Source: Paguma larvata (lineage: Eukaryota > Chordata > Mammalia > Carnivora > Viverridae). From it: a DNA stretch of 64,000 bases. The stretch covers positions 67,989,788 through 68,053,787 of the forward strand of contig CM057836.1 of the NCBI GenBank assembly GCA_030068075.1, read 5' to 3'. Positions 34,904 to 47,059 of the stretch are shown piece by piece (the stretch's first letter is position 1; each line of letters begins with the position of its first letter). Both the position numbers and the translations under genes were made by a program. The notes beneath the pieces are model-generated. The model searched no databases, was not told the origin of the DNA, and saw nothing but the letters and a program-made list of their open reading frames with translations.

Positions 34904-34919
34904 GAAGTACATTTAATTC

Positions 34920-36284
34920 CTAATCCTTTGAATGAAAATACTTTGATTTCACAAAATAGGCAACACAAATTTACATCTATTTCCAAGTCTGGAAGATCAC
35001 ATTATTGAAATTATCAAAATCCATGGTGATTTAGCACAAATAGAAAGATCTGTCCCCATCATGGAAGTAGACAGAGTTGTTGAGTTAGAACATGGTTCTG
35101 CTGAAGGTATAGATGATGATACATGGGGTGCTTAATTGAAATTATATAATGTGAAAGTAGTATCTCCTTTTGGGTAAGTACGTTCGGCTTCCCAACACAT
35201 TGCCTAAAATTGAGTTCAGGAACAGTTCTTCGAGTTAGAAAGATGTATTCCCTGTGCTATTTCTGGTATATATGAGAAACTATTATTGGAAGGAAGTAGG
35301 AGGAGAACAAGTCTGACCTGGCAAGCCAAAGTGCTGACCTGGACCCTTGTCTAGTAACTTGTGCTCAAAACTGTCTGGACTGTAATTAGAAATACACTGA
35401 CGCCACATTATAGAACCAAGTGCTACTTCAAACAGCACTTTCTTAGATTGGTTCCCAGGAGGGATCTGGTGGTCCAAAAGTTAAAGGAAGAGCTGCCAAG
35501 AGGAACAGTTGCTTCACAAGCACCCTAATATCAGGAGGGCTTTCTATATTTAATTATAGACATAATGAATTCTGTGTGGATGACATTCCATAATGGAAAC
35601 CGCACTGATCACAGCTTAGAAGCTGCTATTGATGGTGACCTAACAATATCGGTCCTTGTATGTGGAACCAGCTAAGCTTAGGTGTTAGTCAGACATTGCT
35701 ATATTCAGCAGAATGAACTGCCCCAGTCCAGCAGAGGCAAGGAAATTAAAGACTCATGTTTTTCTTCTAAGTAATGATGTCTCTCTATAATTAAGCATGC
35801 CTGGACTCTCCTTAGGGAAATAGCTGGCATGGTAGCATATAACTATAGCTGCCATATGGAAGATACTACTTTTCAGCTTAAGCCCTTTATCTGAATGCAA
35901 CATTGATTTTTTTCAGCAAATAATAGATTATATATTAAAAATTACTACATGTGATAAATAAGGTACTAAATGTTTAATTTATACAATTGAAAACTTAAAA
36001 ATAGGAAGGAATATGTTGTATTTCATGACCCAAATGCACAAGTAACTGTTTAAGAGGACACATTTATGAACCCCTATTTTAAAAATTGGGTCAACTTCCT
36101 ATGACATAAAGTAATGATTTTTAAATAAAGATTTTTAAAATAATGAGGCATGTACTTTTGATAAATAAATGTATATGTTTGCGTGTATGTAGGTAAACAG
36201 AAATATACAAAAATATGACATAAATAAGAACATTTTATAATGTAAGCATAAAAGGATATCTTTAAGTCTTAGAAATCATGTTAA
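34920..36284 (+). other. NRXN1 intron 2, unassigned
   Basis: Slightly higher GC at 35160-35700 than the surroundings and repeat-free by eye. A 64-codon minus-strand frame (35283-35477) shows no domain. Could contain conserved noncoding DNA or an old unrecognised repeat; nothing specific can be claimed. Confidence 0.4.
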
Positions 36285-36475
36285 GGGGTGCCTTAGTGGC
36301 TCATTCAGTTAAGCATCCGACTTCGGCTCAGGTCATGATCTCATGGTTCGTGGCTTTGAGCCCCACATCAGGTTCTGTTCTGACGGCTCAGAGCCTGCAC
36401 CTGCTTCGGATTCTGTGTCTCCCTCTTTATCTGCCCCTCTCCTGCTCATGCTCTGTCTCTCAATAAATAAATGTT

Positions 36476-36515
<40 letters not shown>

Positions 36516-36524
36516 TATATATAT
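36285..36524 (+). mobile_element. CAN-SINE, plus strand, with (AT)n tail
   Basis: GGGGTGCCTTAGTGGCTCATTCAG head, GGCTCAGAGCCTGCACC, CAATAAATAAATGTTAAAAT, then about 16 AT units (36479-36510) followed by GTAC and more AT, showing tail-derived microsatellite growth. Confidence 0.93.
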
Positions 36525-38129
36525 TTGTTAAAATAAAATCTTCACAAATATATTTGTTAAGCATGTCATAAAAATAAAATGTCTTTATGATTTAAAGTAG
36601 TCTATGTAATATGTATTTTTTTCTACATAAGACCTTAGGAACCTGAAAAGTCTATGCTTATAGTAAGGCAAATGACATTCTGTGATCCGGCATGGGATTA
36701 GAGATTTTGAAGTTCTGCAAAATAGCATTTTCATATTCATAATTGATAGCATTCAACTATGCCTGGGGGTTGTATGAAAATCTAACTATAGTAAGTCTTG
36801 CTCTCAGATTGCTCTGACAGTTACCAGGTATAATTTGCTTTGATGGAACTTTAGCTATTATTATTAAGTAAAATAGTTGCTATTTATTTATTGAAATGAG
36901 CCACAATATGTTCAAACACGTGGAAAAAATTAAACAAATATTAATAATGAGTTCTTTAAAACTTCTATCCATAAGAAAAATAGGGGGTTAAATTTATTTA
37001 ATGCGCTCCCAATAAGTTCAGAATAAGCCAAGACCACCACAGGGATATTTTGAAACAGCCACTTTTTAAGTCAAAAATAGCTCGCAAGTCTCTTTTACCA
37101 GAGTAGTTAGAGAATCTATAAGAATTTTTCTTAATATTTAAATGAGTCATGTACGAGTTTCAGAACATGTCCTTCTTGGTCACTATCATTACATGAAAAT
37201 TTTGGGGTTCATACATCATTAATTTTCCTTCCTGTGGCCTCTTAAATGCGAATGGTAGAGTTAAAATAATATGGCTTTTCTATTTCGATCACAATTTATA
37301 TATATTTTTTGGCTTCAGAGAACATTTAAAGTTATTCTTTGTTACTATTTTTTTGTTTTTGTTTTTCTTTTCACTTGAATTTCATCCATTGTTTACTCTT
37401 CTCTTCACATTGATTTCCTTCATAAAAGTACAGGCAGAGTAGAGCTTCAGGAATTAGAGTAATTCTTCATCTGGGAATGACACTCCTCTATGACTGTTAG
37501 CCGAGAGCTGTGCGCCCTCTCAGAAGTCATTAGAAATAAAGAATAATGGGCATCTCTCCTTCCCGTAGACCCAAGATGTTATCCATCCTGGACAAAGTCC
37601 TTGTTTGTACGACACAGAAAATGCTGTGTTTCATCCTAAATAGAGGCAATAAAGATTTGGATTGGGGCCAAATATACAATCCTGGAGTGTCTTCCACCCA
37701 CAAGGGATGGAGGATAGAGGGATGATGAGGCCTCTGGGAAGCTGCGGAGCTTGGGATGTGTAATAATTGAGAAAATGAGACCTAAGACTGAAAGAGGAAC
37801 AGAGATAGGAGGAAAGAAGACGATGTGGGGGAAAGTAAGTGAAGGAGAAGGCTGGGGGAGAGGGAGAGGGAGAGAACAGAATTTGAAACAATGAGAACAC
37901 TGAGAACTGATGAATTAAAACAAGAAAAATTGCATCCATTTAGTGAAGGAGGGGACTAGAACATGAATTTCTTGTCTTCAGTTCCTGAGATTGAACTGGA
38001 GAGCTAGGAGGAAGAAAAAGACAAAGACAAATACATTATTGTATAACAATTAGTCCAAAATATAATCATTTTTTAGCTCTAGGTTCTGGCAGTATGTCAT
38101 TGGACTTTGTCCTACTGACTAACAATAGC
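36525..38129 (+). other. NRXN1 intron 2, nothing recognised
   Basis: AT-rich with a purine-rich patch at about 37790-37900 (GA-rich), which creates a 102-codon minus-strand open frame (37631-37939) without domain or splice context. Confidence 0.45.
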
Positions 38130-38570
38130 AGCAACAGCAATAGCAAAGTCTTGCATAACTCCTACCCTGTGCCAGACTCTATTTTAAGCTCTTTACACAT
38201 ACTAATTCATTTAATTCTCCCACAACCCTGTACAGGGGCTATTTACCCCAATTCACAGCTGAGAAAACTGAGGCACAGAGAGAATTTTAAAATTATTCAG
38301 TTCAGGGACACCTGGGTGGCTCAGTCATTCAAGCGTCTGACTCTCCATACGGGTTTGGGTTGTGATCTGATGGTTTGTGAGATTGGGCCCTGCACCAGGC
38401 TCTGTGTTGACTGCAATGAGCATGCTTGGGATTCTCTCTCCCTCTCTCTCTGCCTCTCCCCTGCTTGCTCTGTCTCTCTCTATGAAAAATAAACATTAAA
38501 CAAAATTACTCTGTTCACACCCTAGGAAATTGCAAAGTCGGCATTCATACTGAGGCTATGTGACCTCCTG
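38130..38570 (-). mobile_element. MIR, minus strand, split by a CAN-SINE
   Basis: CCTACCCTGTGCCAGACTCTATTTTAAG, TTCATTTAATTCTCCCACAACC, CACAGCTGAGAAAACTGAGGCACAGAG are textbook minus-strand MIR. The element resumes after the SINE (GGAAATTGCAAAGTCGGCATTC). Confidence 0.88.
38305..38501 (+). mobile_element. CAN-SINE, plus strand, inside a MIR
   Basis: GGGACACCTGGGTGGCTCAG head, older TGCTTGGGATTCTCTCTC subtype, AAAAATAAACATTAAAC tail. Target-site duplication AAAATTATTCAGTTCA (38289-38304) / AAAATTACTCTGTTCA (38502-38517). Confidence 0.95.
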
Positions 38571-39741
38571 TGACCATGCCCTGAACTTGTAATTCTTTCT
38601 TTTTTTAAATAATAATAACTCGAATGTATATCCTCCGCACTTTCACAAATGAAATCTTCCCTGTGTTTAAATGATGCCTGTATAAACTAATGCAATTTTC
38701 ATTTTCTCTCCCTCTCAGTATTCCATCTAAGTGTTTAATAACTTTTCCTGGGCAGAATTTCTTCTTTAAATTTAATGAAAATCCTTTCTCTGCTGACGTA
38801 AATTAATTTCTTCTTGTTAGGTCCTCAGTGGAAATAAAATCCATGTAGTCAATATCCCCTTAAATTATCTTTATCTACTTAAGAGAAAGAGTGCTGTCTT
38901 CACTGAGCTAAAAGTGTTTTAGATCCCCCTTCGGTGAAACTGATCTGACATTCAGCCTCCTTGTCCTAATAGCCCCTCACTTTATTTATTTTACTCGCTA
39001 TCACCTCGAGTCACTAATGTGCTCCCCAAGGTTAGTTCTGCAAACCTGTGACAGTCCTCTTCCGTGCATCATGGCAGCTGCATCGGTATACTTTCAGCAA
39101 CTCCCTAATCTTTCCTCTTGTTTCTGTCTGACTTGCTAATTTCCCATTATATCTTGGAAATGGCATGAGCAGAGGCTTTATAAAGTCCTTAGTAGGTGGT
39201 TGTTACTTGGCAGTTTAAAAAAAAATGTTACTAGTGTCTGTAGATCAGGCAGTCTAGAATTGTGTAAAGGGAACTGTCTTGATAGCATTGCATTTGTAAG
39301 CAGGAAAAGTAGGCCAGAAAAATATGAGCTGACAAACAGAAAAAAGAACTTGGACTAAGGAAAACTGGCAGTGAGAGTCTGGTCCACAGAGGACTAAGTG
39401 GAAATGGATTAGAACAAGAGTGTGTTGATTTAGGCCTAAGGAAGGAGAGAACAGCATTTGCTTGTAATTCTAGTACAAAAGTGCGAACAGGCTGGCAGAA
39501 GTGGTGAGTGAATCTCCATTTCTGGAAATCTTTAACAATAGCTTAGAAACACAACTGCCAGCTTTAAATTGCTTAGGGTTTCCCTTTTTCTGGTCAGAGC
39601 ACTGGACTAAATGACCTTTCGAATACATATTCAGTTCTTAGTTGTGTAAATAAAGAAACTTTTTTTGAAAACTTTTAAGGTACAAATCTCTCAAAATAAG
39701 AGACTGAAATAACCTCAAACAACTGCTGCCCCTATCCACTC
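38571..39741 (+). other. NRXN1 intron 2, nothing recognised
   Basis: Repeat-poor by eye and of moderate AT content. No exon, RNA gene or repeat family was recognised. Confidence 0.45.
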
Positions 39742-39755
39742 CAAAACCCAAACTA

Positions 39756-39971
39756 GGGGCACCTGAGTGTCTCAGTCGGTTAAGGGCCGACTTCAGCTCA
39801 GGTCATTATCTCACAGTGTGTGAGTTCGAGCCCTGCGTCAGGCTCTGTGCTGACGGCTCAGAGCCTGGAACCTGCTTCCGATTCTGTATCTCCCTCTCTC
39901 TCTGCTCTTCCCTTGCTCACACTCTGTCTCTATGTCTCTCAAAAATAAAATAAAAACGTTAAAAAAAATTT
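39756..39971 (+). mobile_element. CAN-SINE (SINEC_Fc-like), plus strand
   Basis: GGGGCACCTGAGTGTCTCAGTCGG head, CTGACGGCTCAGAGCCTGGAACC, AAAAATAAAATAAAAACG tail. Perfect 14-bp target-site duplication CAAAACCCAAACTA at 39742-39755 and 39972-39985, implying a young insertion. Confidence 0.97.
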
Positions 39972-39985
39972 CAAAACCCAAACTA

Positions 39986-41749
39986 TGCAGTGGCAAAAAA
40001 AAAAAAAAAAGAAAAAAGTATCTGAAGTTATAGTTCACAGACGCATTGGGATAAAATATGGCACCAACTGCCACAGAGCACTTGGTTCATGAATTACTTT
40101 CCCACTTGTCTTAATTTGCTGTTGCTGCATATAGGCGTCCCTGGAAGACACGCTGGGCAGGCATGCTTGTGTTTGCCCTAAGCCAGCTGCCCTTGTCCTC
40201 TTTACACAGTGGATTGCCCCAGTTTCATGTTTCCTTGAATGTGTTGGAGCTCGAGTTACAGCTGCTGCCTGTGTCTCAACTCCCTTCACACTTCCACTTG
40301 TTCATTGTGCTGTCTCTAGAATATCCTCCCCAAAGTTAACCCACCCCCGCCAGGTGTGGTGCTCCTGACCTGCTGCCCAAGTGTAACACACTTAAGTGAT
40401 GTCCCTCCTGTATCTAGATTTTTATATTCTGTGTCATTTTCTCTTGCTCTGGGAAACATCGCTTTGGATGAAAGGAGTTTCTGCACTGGTGTGAATTCTT
40501 CCTGGGGAAGGAAGGGATGGGAAGACTGAAAAAAATGGTTTTTCATTTAAAAACAAAACAAAGAAAAAATCAAAGCAACTATCCACAGCATTAAAAACAC
40601 TTATTTATGGGTAGTCTGTAATGTGCATGGTTTCTTGGTACAACCAGTTACACAAACCAGAAATCTAGCTTCATCTTTGAGCCCTATGATTTTGCCCATT
40701 CATGAACCCATTCATACTTCCCAAACCACTTACTAAGAATCTGTCATACACATGATGAGACATTAGCACCTATGCAGTTGTTCTGCACCTCTTTGTTCTC
40801 AGTGCTCTTGAAGACAAAATTTAGGAGCATAAATGAAGGTGTTGGAAGTCTAAACACAAATATAAAAAAATCAGGGATCAAAAATATAAATAAATAAATA
40901 AAACTCACTATTAATCACAGTATATGAAGACCTATAATAGGGTGCACATGTGTACGATTCAGTGATATTATTGATACCCTCCATTCTAGTAAAATTATGC
41001 CTGCCTTTTTGAAAAATCCATATATGGTGGAATGCCTATGAAGAGTGACAAACCTATGAATGCTTTTTAAAAATTACAGTTAATGGATTGTTTCCCATTT
41101 TCAATTAAGTTACTGTAATTTCAAATTACTCTAATCACTGGATTTTTCCATATCAAAAGAAAGCACTTTGTAGTGAGTTATTAGATAGTTATAGAGAATG
41201 GGTAGAAAAAGTATTGGGTTACACGTACTCCTTTTGGCATAAACTGAACACAAGGAAACTCAGGAAACTTGGTATTTTATCTTTTGGTGAGACAGTATGT
41301 TTTGGTCAACCACTGGTCTAAGAATTGAAAGGGAAAGAAGTCATGTTTTAGTGGAGTATGCATGAAGGCATAAATTTGTTGCATGAATGCTGTCACAGGT
41401 ATGAGGAGTACAGTTAGGAGCCAGAAAATAATGGGGTAATCATGTGCTTTCAGTGACCATGCTCACTTAATTCTACTGACAATTCTTGCTATTTCAGGCT
41501 TTTCTATTTACCCATCAGGATTATTGTTATCATTTCTTTACCACTTCTCCTAATCCCAGGCAGTAGTCCATATTTCCTGACCCAAAGCCATTCTGCCCTA
41601 CTACTGGGATGATCCTTTAAAGATAATATTTCTCCTTTGACTTCAGGATTAAGGAAAAAGCACTCATTCTTAAGAATGGCAAGCAAGTACTTTATTAAGT
41701 CAGTATCTGATCTTCCAGGCTCATTTCTTACCACATTCTTCCAACAGAA
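39986..41749 (+). other. NRXN1 intron 2, mostly unassigned
   Basis: Contains a 16-A run near 39996-40011 and a possible L2 fragment on the plus strand at 40190-40420 (TTGTGCTGTCTCTAGAATATCCTCCCC resembling the L2 3'UTR). Otherwise nothing recognised. Confidence 0.4.
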
Positions 41750-42160
41750 ACCTTATGATCTAAGCCAGCATTATTTGTATTATGAATAAATATTGCATTT
41801 ACATGTCTTGGGGCCCTTTCTACTGCTATTCTTTCTGTACCTACAGGCTCTGTCCATTCTTTACTGAGTGAAATTTTACCCATCATTCATAACCTATCTA
41901 AAAGATCTTTCTGAAATCCTCTGTGGCGTTCTTCCCTGGCTCTCCTGCAGAGCAAATGTTGGCTTTGTGTAGCTCTTTGTTCACATAGTATTGCACTCAG
42001 CACATTTTATTATTGTTATTTAACATCCCGCTGTATTTTTTTCATGTGATTCTATGTTCCCAGGGGAGCATCTATGCTTATATTTGTTACCCTATTATAT
42101 AAGTAAGAGCAAACAGACTGGTCCATAGTAGGAGCTCAATAAAAGTAAATTAAGTTCAAG
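41750..42160 (+). mobile_element. L2 LINE 3' end, plus strand
   Basis: ACCTATCTAAAAGATCTTTCTGAAATCC, CACATAGTATTGCACTCAGCAC, and the terminal GACTGGTCCATAGTAGGAGCTCAATAAAAG follow the L2 3' consensus order. The left limit is uncertain. Confidence 0.6.
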
Positions 42161-42229
42161 ATTATAAGAAGAAAATATTAAAGATAATGGTCAGAGGGAA
42201 AAAAAGTAATTCTTTAAAAGATAAATACA

Positions 42230-42764
42230 AAACATCAATACATGTAAGAAAAAGAGGCTTGAACTCAGTAATAAGTAAAGCAAAATAAATTAAAATGAGA
42301 TATTCTTCCTTAGCTGATTGAAATTAAAGAACATGATTGTACACAGTGTTGATAGAGATGTAGCAGTTACGTGCACTCTTATGCTCTTGTGTATCTTTGA
42401 TTGAAGTGTAAGTTACTACAACTGTTTTTAGGGACAGATTAATAGTAGTTATGATAATCTTAAATGTGTATATCTTTTACCATGGCAGTTCCCCTTCTGG
42501 GAACCTTTTTAATAGATATACCTGATCAGGTCTCACAAATGTATCATCGCTAATACATGTTGCAATTTCCTGTAATGCTGAAAACAATGGTGAACATGAA
42601 ACCAATTCAACTATTAATGAACATATAATTAGCTAACGAAACCATGGTACACCCATACACAACTGCTCACAGCATAACATAAATGAGATATATCTTTATA
42701 AACTGGTATGAAATATGTTAAAACATATTGTTGAATGAACAAAATCAGATTGTAAAAACACACT

Positions 42765-42766
<2 letters not shown>
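42230..42766 (+). mobile_element. L1ME-type relic, plus strand
   Basis: CCATGGCAGTTCCCCTTCTGGGAACC, AATAGATATACCTGATCAGG, ACCATGGTACACCCATACAC, ACTGGTATGAAATATGTTAAAACATATTGTTGAATGAAC: the order and wording of the 3' ORF2/3'UTR region of old L1ME elements. Heavily mutated. Confidence 0.75.

Positions 42767-42808
<42 letters not shown>
42767..42808 (+). repeat. (AT)n(AC)n microsatellite
   Basis: About 15 AT units followed by six AC units, inside the L1ME relic. Confidence 0.92.
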
Positions 42809-42958
42809 ATAAGACTGTGTATGTATATATATTTATGTAAAAGAAGTAAATAACTTGTTAAGATCCAATGTTTTACTTTCTTCAGAGAGGGATAAAAGAA
42901 AAGTCTATTTAAATTGTTAAAATATAAGTATATTTGCAAGTACTACAACCAGATTAGT

Positions 42959-43177
42959 AGGGTGCCTGGGTGGCCCAGTGGGTTAGGCATCCAAATCTTG
43001 ATTTCAGCTTAGGTCATGATCTCATGGTTAATGAGACCAAGCCCAAAGTCGGGCTCTGCTCTGACAGCACAGAACCTGCCTGGGATTCTCTCTCTCCCTC
43101 TCTCTCTGCTCCTTTCCCACTTAGATGCATGCACACTTTCTCTCTGTGAAAATAAATAAGTATTTAGAAAAAAAAAC
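42959..43177 (+). mobile_element. CAN-SINE, plus strand, older subtype
   Basis: AGGGTGCCTGGGTGGCCCAGTGGG head, CTGACAGCACAGAACCTGCC, TGGGATTCTCTCTCTCCC, AAAATAAATAAGTATTTAG plus A-tail. More diverged than the SINEC_Fc-like copies. Confidence 0.92.
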
Positions 43178-43460
43178 AGATAAGCAAAGGAAATTTGTAA
43201 CTCTCCATCTTGAGGTATTTTCAATGAGATTTTGAAATATCGATTTAATAGTCCATTCCAGAAGATTAGATTCATTACATGACTTACCAAGGATTTATAT
43301 TATAATACTAGATTGAACATTCTGTTATAGAAAGAAAAGCAGAATGTTCTTATTATCAGAATAAAATGTGGCACTAACCTTGCAGGATATATTCTGAAAG
43401 AATATCATAAAAAAGAGAATTATAGAATAAAAAATCTCATATAATTCCAAGGATTAATTG

Positions 43461-43500
<40 letters not shown>
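43461..43500 (+). repeat. (TTTA)n microsatellite
   Basis: Ten or so ATTT/TTTA units, no attached SINE visible. Confidence 0.95.
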
Positions 43501-43504
<4 letters not shown>

Positions 43505-44383
43505 GTACCCATTTGTCGGGATGAATGATCATTCTCCTGTCATTAAACAGAGGGATTCTAATAAGGTACAGGGTCCAGAAACAGATACAATATTTATTCT
43601 CAGTAGCGGAGTGATTTCTGTTAATGTTCCATTTACAGAATCTCCCCCCCTCCCCCCTGCCTTCACCTTCTGCAATCCCAAATTAGAGAGATGGCTGAAT
43701 AAATCAGTGCTGTGTCTTAAACGAGTTTAATCATCAGGTGTATGTATCATCGTTCTTGTAATGTCTCCTCTCCCTAATAGAACTCCTAGAAACCCCTGAG
43801 AAGTTCCGAATGACTGACAAGGCTTTCCTGCTTTACCTCATACACATGTATGTTATCAATAATTACTTACTTGACTCCTTAATTTGTCTAAATTTATGCA
43901 GGCATAATGGAAACTGACAATGCAATTTTCCATTGAAAATTGCAAATGGATGACTAAGCTGAGCAACTCACCTCCTTCCTATTCCTTTTGTACAGATATC
44001 TTATGCTACACCAGGATGCCTATACTTTGAAAATAGCTCATCTATATTCATTCACCCATGCATATAAATTGATTTGCATGCTCATTTTGCAGTTTCCAAA
44101 TATGCATTTGTTGCATAAAGTTTTTCATAGCTAACCCAAAATGGCTTTTACCTCTTCCTCAAAGATTTAGCTGGTGTGAGCCAACTATCCATGCTATTCA
44201 GGCGCTTGCACAACTGGATTTCTATAGAAAATGATAGAAGTCTGTAGAGGAAAGGCTTATTAGATCTTTCCACTGGCCACGATTTCTAACTCAGATGTAC
44301 CCTTTATGGGTCACCTCCTTGAAATTATTCAAGCAAGACTTGAATTAAGTGACAAGAATTTATGCAGACTATCCAGATTATTT
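43501..44383 (+). other. Repeat-free intronic block, candidate conserved noncoding DNA
   Basis: No transposable element recognised over about 880 bases. It contains an octamer ATTTGCAT near 44071-44080 and a related TATGCATTTGTTGCATAA stretch near 44101-44118, motifs favoured by POU-domain factors. This is motif spotting only. Confidence 0.3.
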
Positions 44384-44400
44384 ACCAACTCATGATTTCA

Positions 44401-44635
44401 TACTTATTTTATTTTATTTTACTGTACTTTTAAAGTTTATTTATTTGGACAAAGAGAGAAAGTGTATGTGCAAGGAAGGGAGGAGTATAGAGAGAGGAGG
44501 GGAGAGAGAGAATCCCAAGCATGATCCATGCTAGTGTAGAGCCCAGTGTGAGGCTCGATTCCAGGACCGTGAGATCATGACCCGAGGTGAGATCAAGAGT
44601 CCAGTGCTTAACTGACTCAACTACTCAGGCACCTC
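44401..44635 (-). mobile_element. CAN-SINE, minus strand, older subtype
   Basis: TTTTATTTTACTG...AGTTTATTTATTTGGAC, GAGAGAGAATCCCAAGCATG, GTGAGATCATGACCCGAGG, CTACTCAGGCACCTC. Target-site duplication ACCAACTCATGATTTCA (44384-44400) / ACCAACTCATTATTTCA (44636-44652). Confidence 0.95.
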
Positions 44636-44998
44636 ACCAACTCATTATTTCAATAGAAACTAAAGGTACTCGATAGAATGATTAATTGTGGGTTGTATTT
44701 TTGTTTTTGTTTCTGTTTTGTTTTGCTTTCCCATCAATTTGCTATGCCTTATTGATTGTTGGTTTCTTTCATTGTATATCTCTGATTTTCCTAGTTGAAA
44801 CAAAACAAAAACCCAGACACAAACCAAAGTTAAAAGAATAATGTGATTTACCTCCACCAAAAATCCTACTATTTTTACTAAATTAAAGGTAATCTATTGG
44901 AAAATATAAATATCCAAGTACAAGATTTTTGTTGTTTTTTTTTATAAAGTCTAACAACATGTTTTGTTTCAATGGCTATTTATAAAAGTTTAAATACT

Positions 44999-45191
44999 GG
45001 ATGCCTGGGTGACTCAGTTGGTTGAGCATCTAACTCTTGATTTCCTCTCAGATCATGATCTCACAGTCATGAGATCGAGCCCCATGTCAGGCTCTGAGCT
45101 GAATGTGGCGCCTACTTGGGATTCTTTTCTTCTGCCCTACTTCCCAGCATGTGCTCATCTTCTCTTTCTCTTTCTCTCTCTCAAAAAAAAC
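44999..45191 (+). mobile_element. CAN-SINE, plus strand, older subtype
   Basis: GGATGCCTGGGTGACTCAGTTGG head, GAGATCGAGCCCCATGTCAGG, CTTGGGATTCTTTTC, CT-rich run and A-tail. Target-site duplication AAAGTTTAAATACT (44985-44998) / AAAGTTAAAATACT (45192-45205). Confidence 0.95.
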
Positions 45192-45283
45192 AAAGTTAAA
45201 ATACTTCAAGTTGTGGAATTATCATTTTTCTAATGGCTTTTAGTATTTACTGATAATGTTTATACATAATTTAAAATTACGTG

Positions 45284-45506
45284 AGGGGGCACCTGGGTGG
45301 CTCAATAGGTTAAGTTGTGACTCTTAATTTCGCCTCAGGTCATCATCTCATGGTTGGTGAGATGGACCCTGGTATAGGGCTCTGTGCTGACAGCTTGAAA
45401 CCAGCTTGGGATTCTCCCTTTCTTTCTCTCTCTGCCTCTCCCCTGCTCTCTCTCTCTCTCTCTCAAAACAAATAAATAATTGTTCTAAAATCCTATTAAA
45501 AATAAA
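45284..45506 (+). mobile_element. CAN-SINE, plus strand, older subtype
   Basis: AGGGGGCACCTGGGTGGCTC head, CTGTGCTGACAGCTTGAAACC, CTTGGGATTCTCCC, an expanded (TC)n near 45447-45464 and AACAAATAAATAATTG tail. Target-site duplication TAAAATTACGTG (45272-45283) / TAAAATTATGTG (45507-45518). Confidence 0.95.
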
Positions 45507-45559
45507 TAAAATTATGTGTTAGGTCAAGTGAAATGAATAATATATTTTTAAAATGCTCA

Positions 45560-45690
45560 AGTAAGAGGAAGAGAAGGGATTGATATTTACTGATTGTCTA
45601 CTATATACCAGTATCATCAATGTTATGTATATTATCTCATTTAACTTTCACCACTACAATTAGATTTGTTTAATTATTTTCATTTAGGAA
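45560..45690 (-). mobile_element. MIR fragment, minus strand
   Basis: GATATTTACTGATTGTCTACTATATACCAG, TATTATCTCATTTAACTTTCACC: minus-strand MIR 3' half, diverged. Confidence 0.7.
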
Positions 45691-47059
45691 GAGAATTTGA
45701 ACATAGGCTTCATTTGCCTCTACAGTCCCAGGCTTTCTCCCCTGTGTCTCCGTGGTCAACACTCACAATTTTAGAATTGCTTATGTGGACCTTGTGGAAT
45801 CACATATACAAATGCTCAAGAGTCAACCTCCTCTTTTTAGAAAGCATAATAGCATTTGAGATACTCTTAAACTTTGAGAATGTTTCTTTTATTTGGAATT
45901 TGCTTTTAGCTAATTTGACTATCATATTTTTCTGTTTACCTCATCTATTTTATGTATAGATGAATGCATTTCCAACTAAATGATGTATTGCTGAAAATGA
46001 CCAAGAAGAAACTTCTAGGTATGTTTTCCAAAGACTTTATAGGAAGACTGTAGGCAAACCTCAACAAACATACAAAGTCCCTTGTTTTCAGGTCTCATTT
46101 TCTGCATCTGTTCATTAGTGTGTTCCTAGTTCTGTCTTTTCCTTCTTTCTGTGAAAGAGTAATTATATTTTCTAGGTTTCTTTCTCTTTTAAGATTTTAA
46201 GGGTATATATAAAGCTTTAAGGATATAGATGAGCTTTTTAATGTTGTGATATTTTGTAATATTTTGGCTCATTTTTCATCATAAGACATTCAAACAATGT
46301 ACCTACTAAGAGGAGAATTATTGAAAAGAAGAAAATATATCAGAGAATATTTTTCCTAACCTCTGCAGATTATGATTCTGTGGATTGGTTAAATTTTAGC
46401 TTAATATATTTTATGATGATATTTTATTTCAAAATTTACCCAGTTTAAGAAATGAACATTCATGTAAAAATGCATTCTCTGAAAATGTTTACTTAACCAG
46501 TATTATTCTTTTCTCCTTTCAAAACTCTCAATTTTCAGTAATTTCACAAACATAAAGAAAAGATAATAAAAAGTAAAACACACAAAAAACGATACAGGTA
46601 AAACTACGTTTTTAAGGGTGTAGTGGTGACACATATATTTTACATGCTTTTCCTAGACCCTTAACAACTTCCAGGTAACTTAATTTGACTTTGCGTTTAT
46701 TACATAAATTACTCAATATATTCTGGTGTTCCTGTTGTGTCACCAAACCTTCTGTAAACAATTAAGAAATTATAATGCAATACATTTTTGTTCCTCCTTA
46801 GATTCCAAAACCCATAAATGGTATTGTACAGTTTTTCTTTGGAAATAATTTTTTCTTTGTCTTCTATCTTTGCATTCTAGGGAGTATATCAGAAAATTCT
46901 AAGTTTTACTAATCCTTTGATAACTATCTGAAACATATGTCCAATTACATATCAAAACAAAGATAATTTATTACAAAATGGAACTCTGAAGTAAAAATGG
47001 ATCAATAGCTATAGCTCATTATGGTGTCTAAGGTGGTAATTGAAGCACCAAAGAGAAAT
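45691..47059 (+). other. NRXN1 intron 2, nothing recognised
   Basis: AT-rich. A 97-codon plus-strand frame at 45666-45959 starts within the MIR fragment and has no domain or splice context. Confidence 0.45.

Noticed and set aside
42767..42808. AT-rich tracts as replication origin or matrix attachment site
   Set aside because: Simple AT microsatellites in repeat relics; nothing beyond base composition supports an origin.
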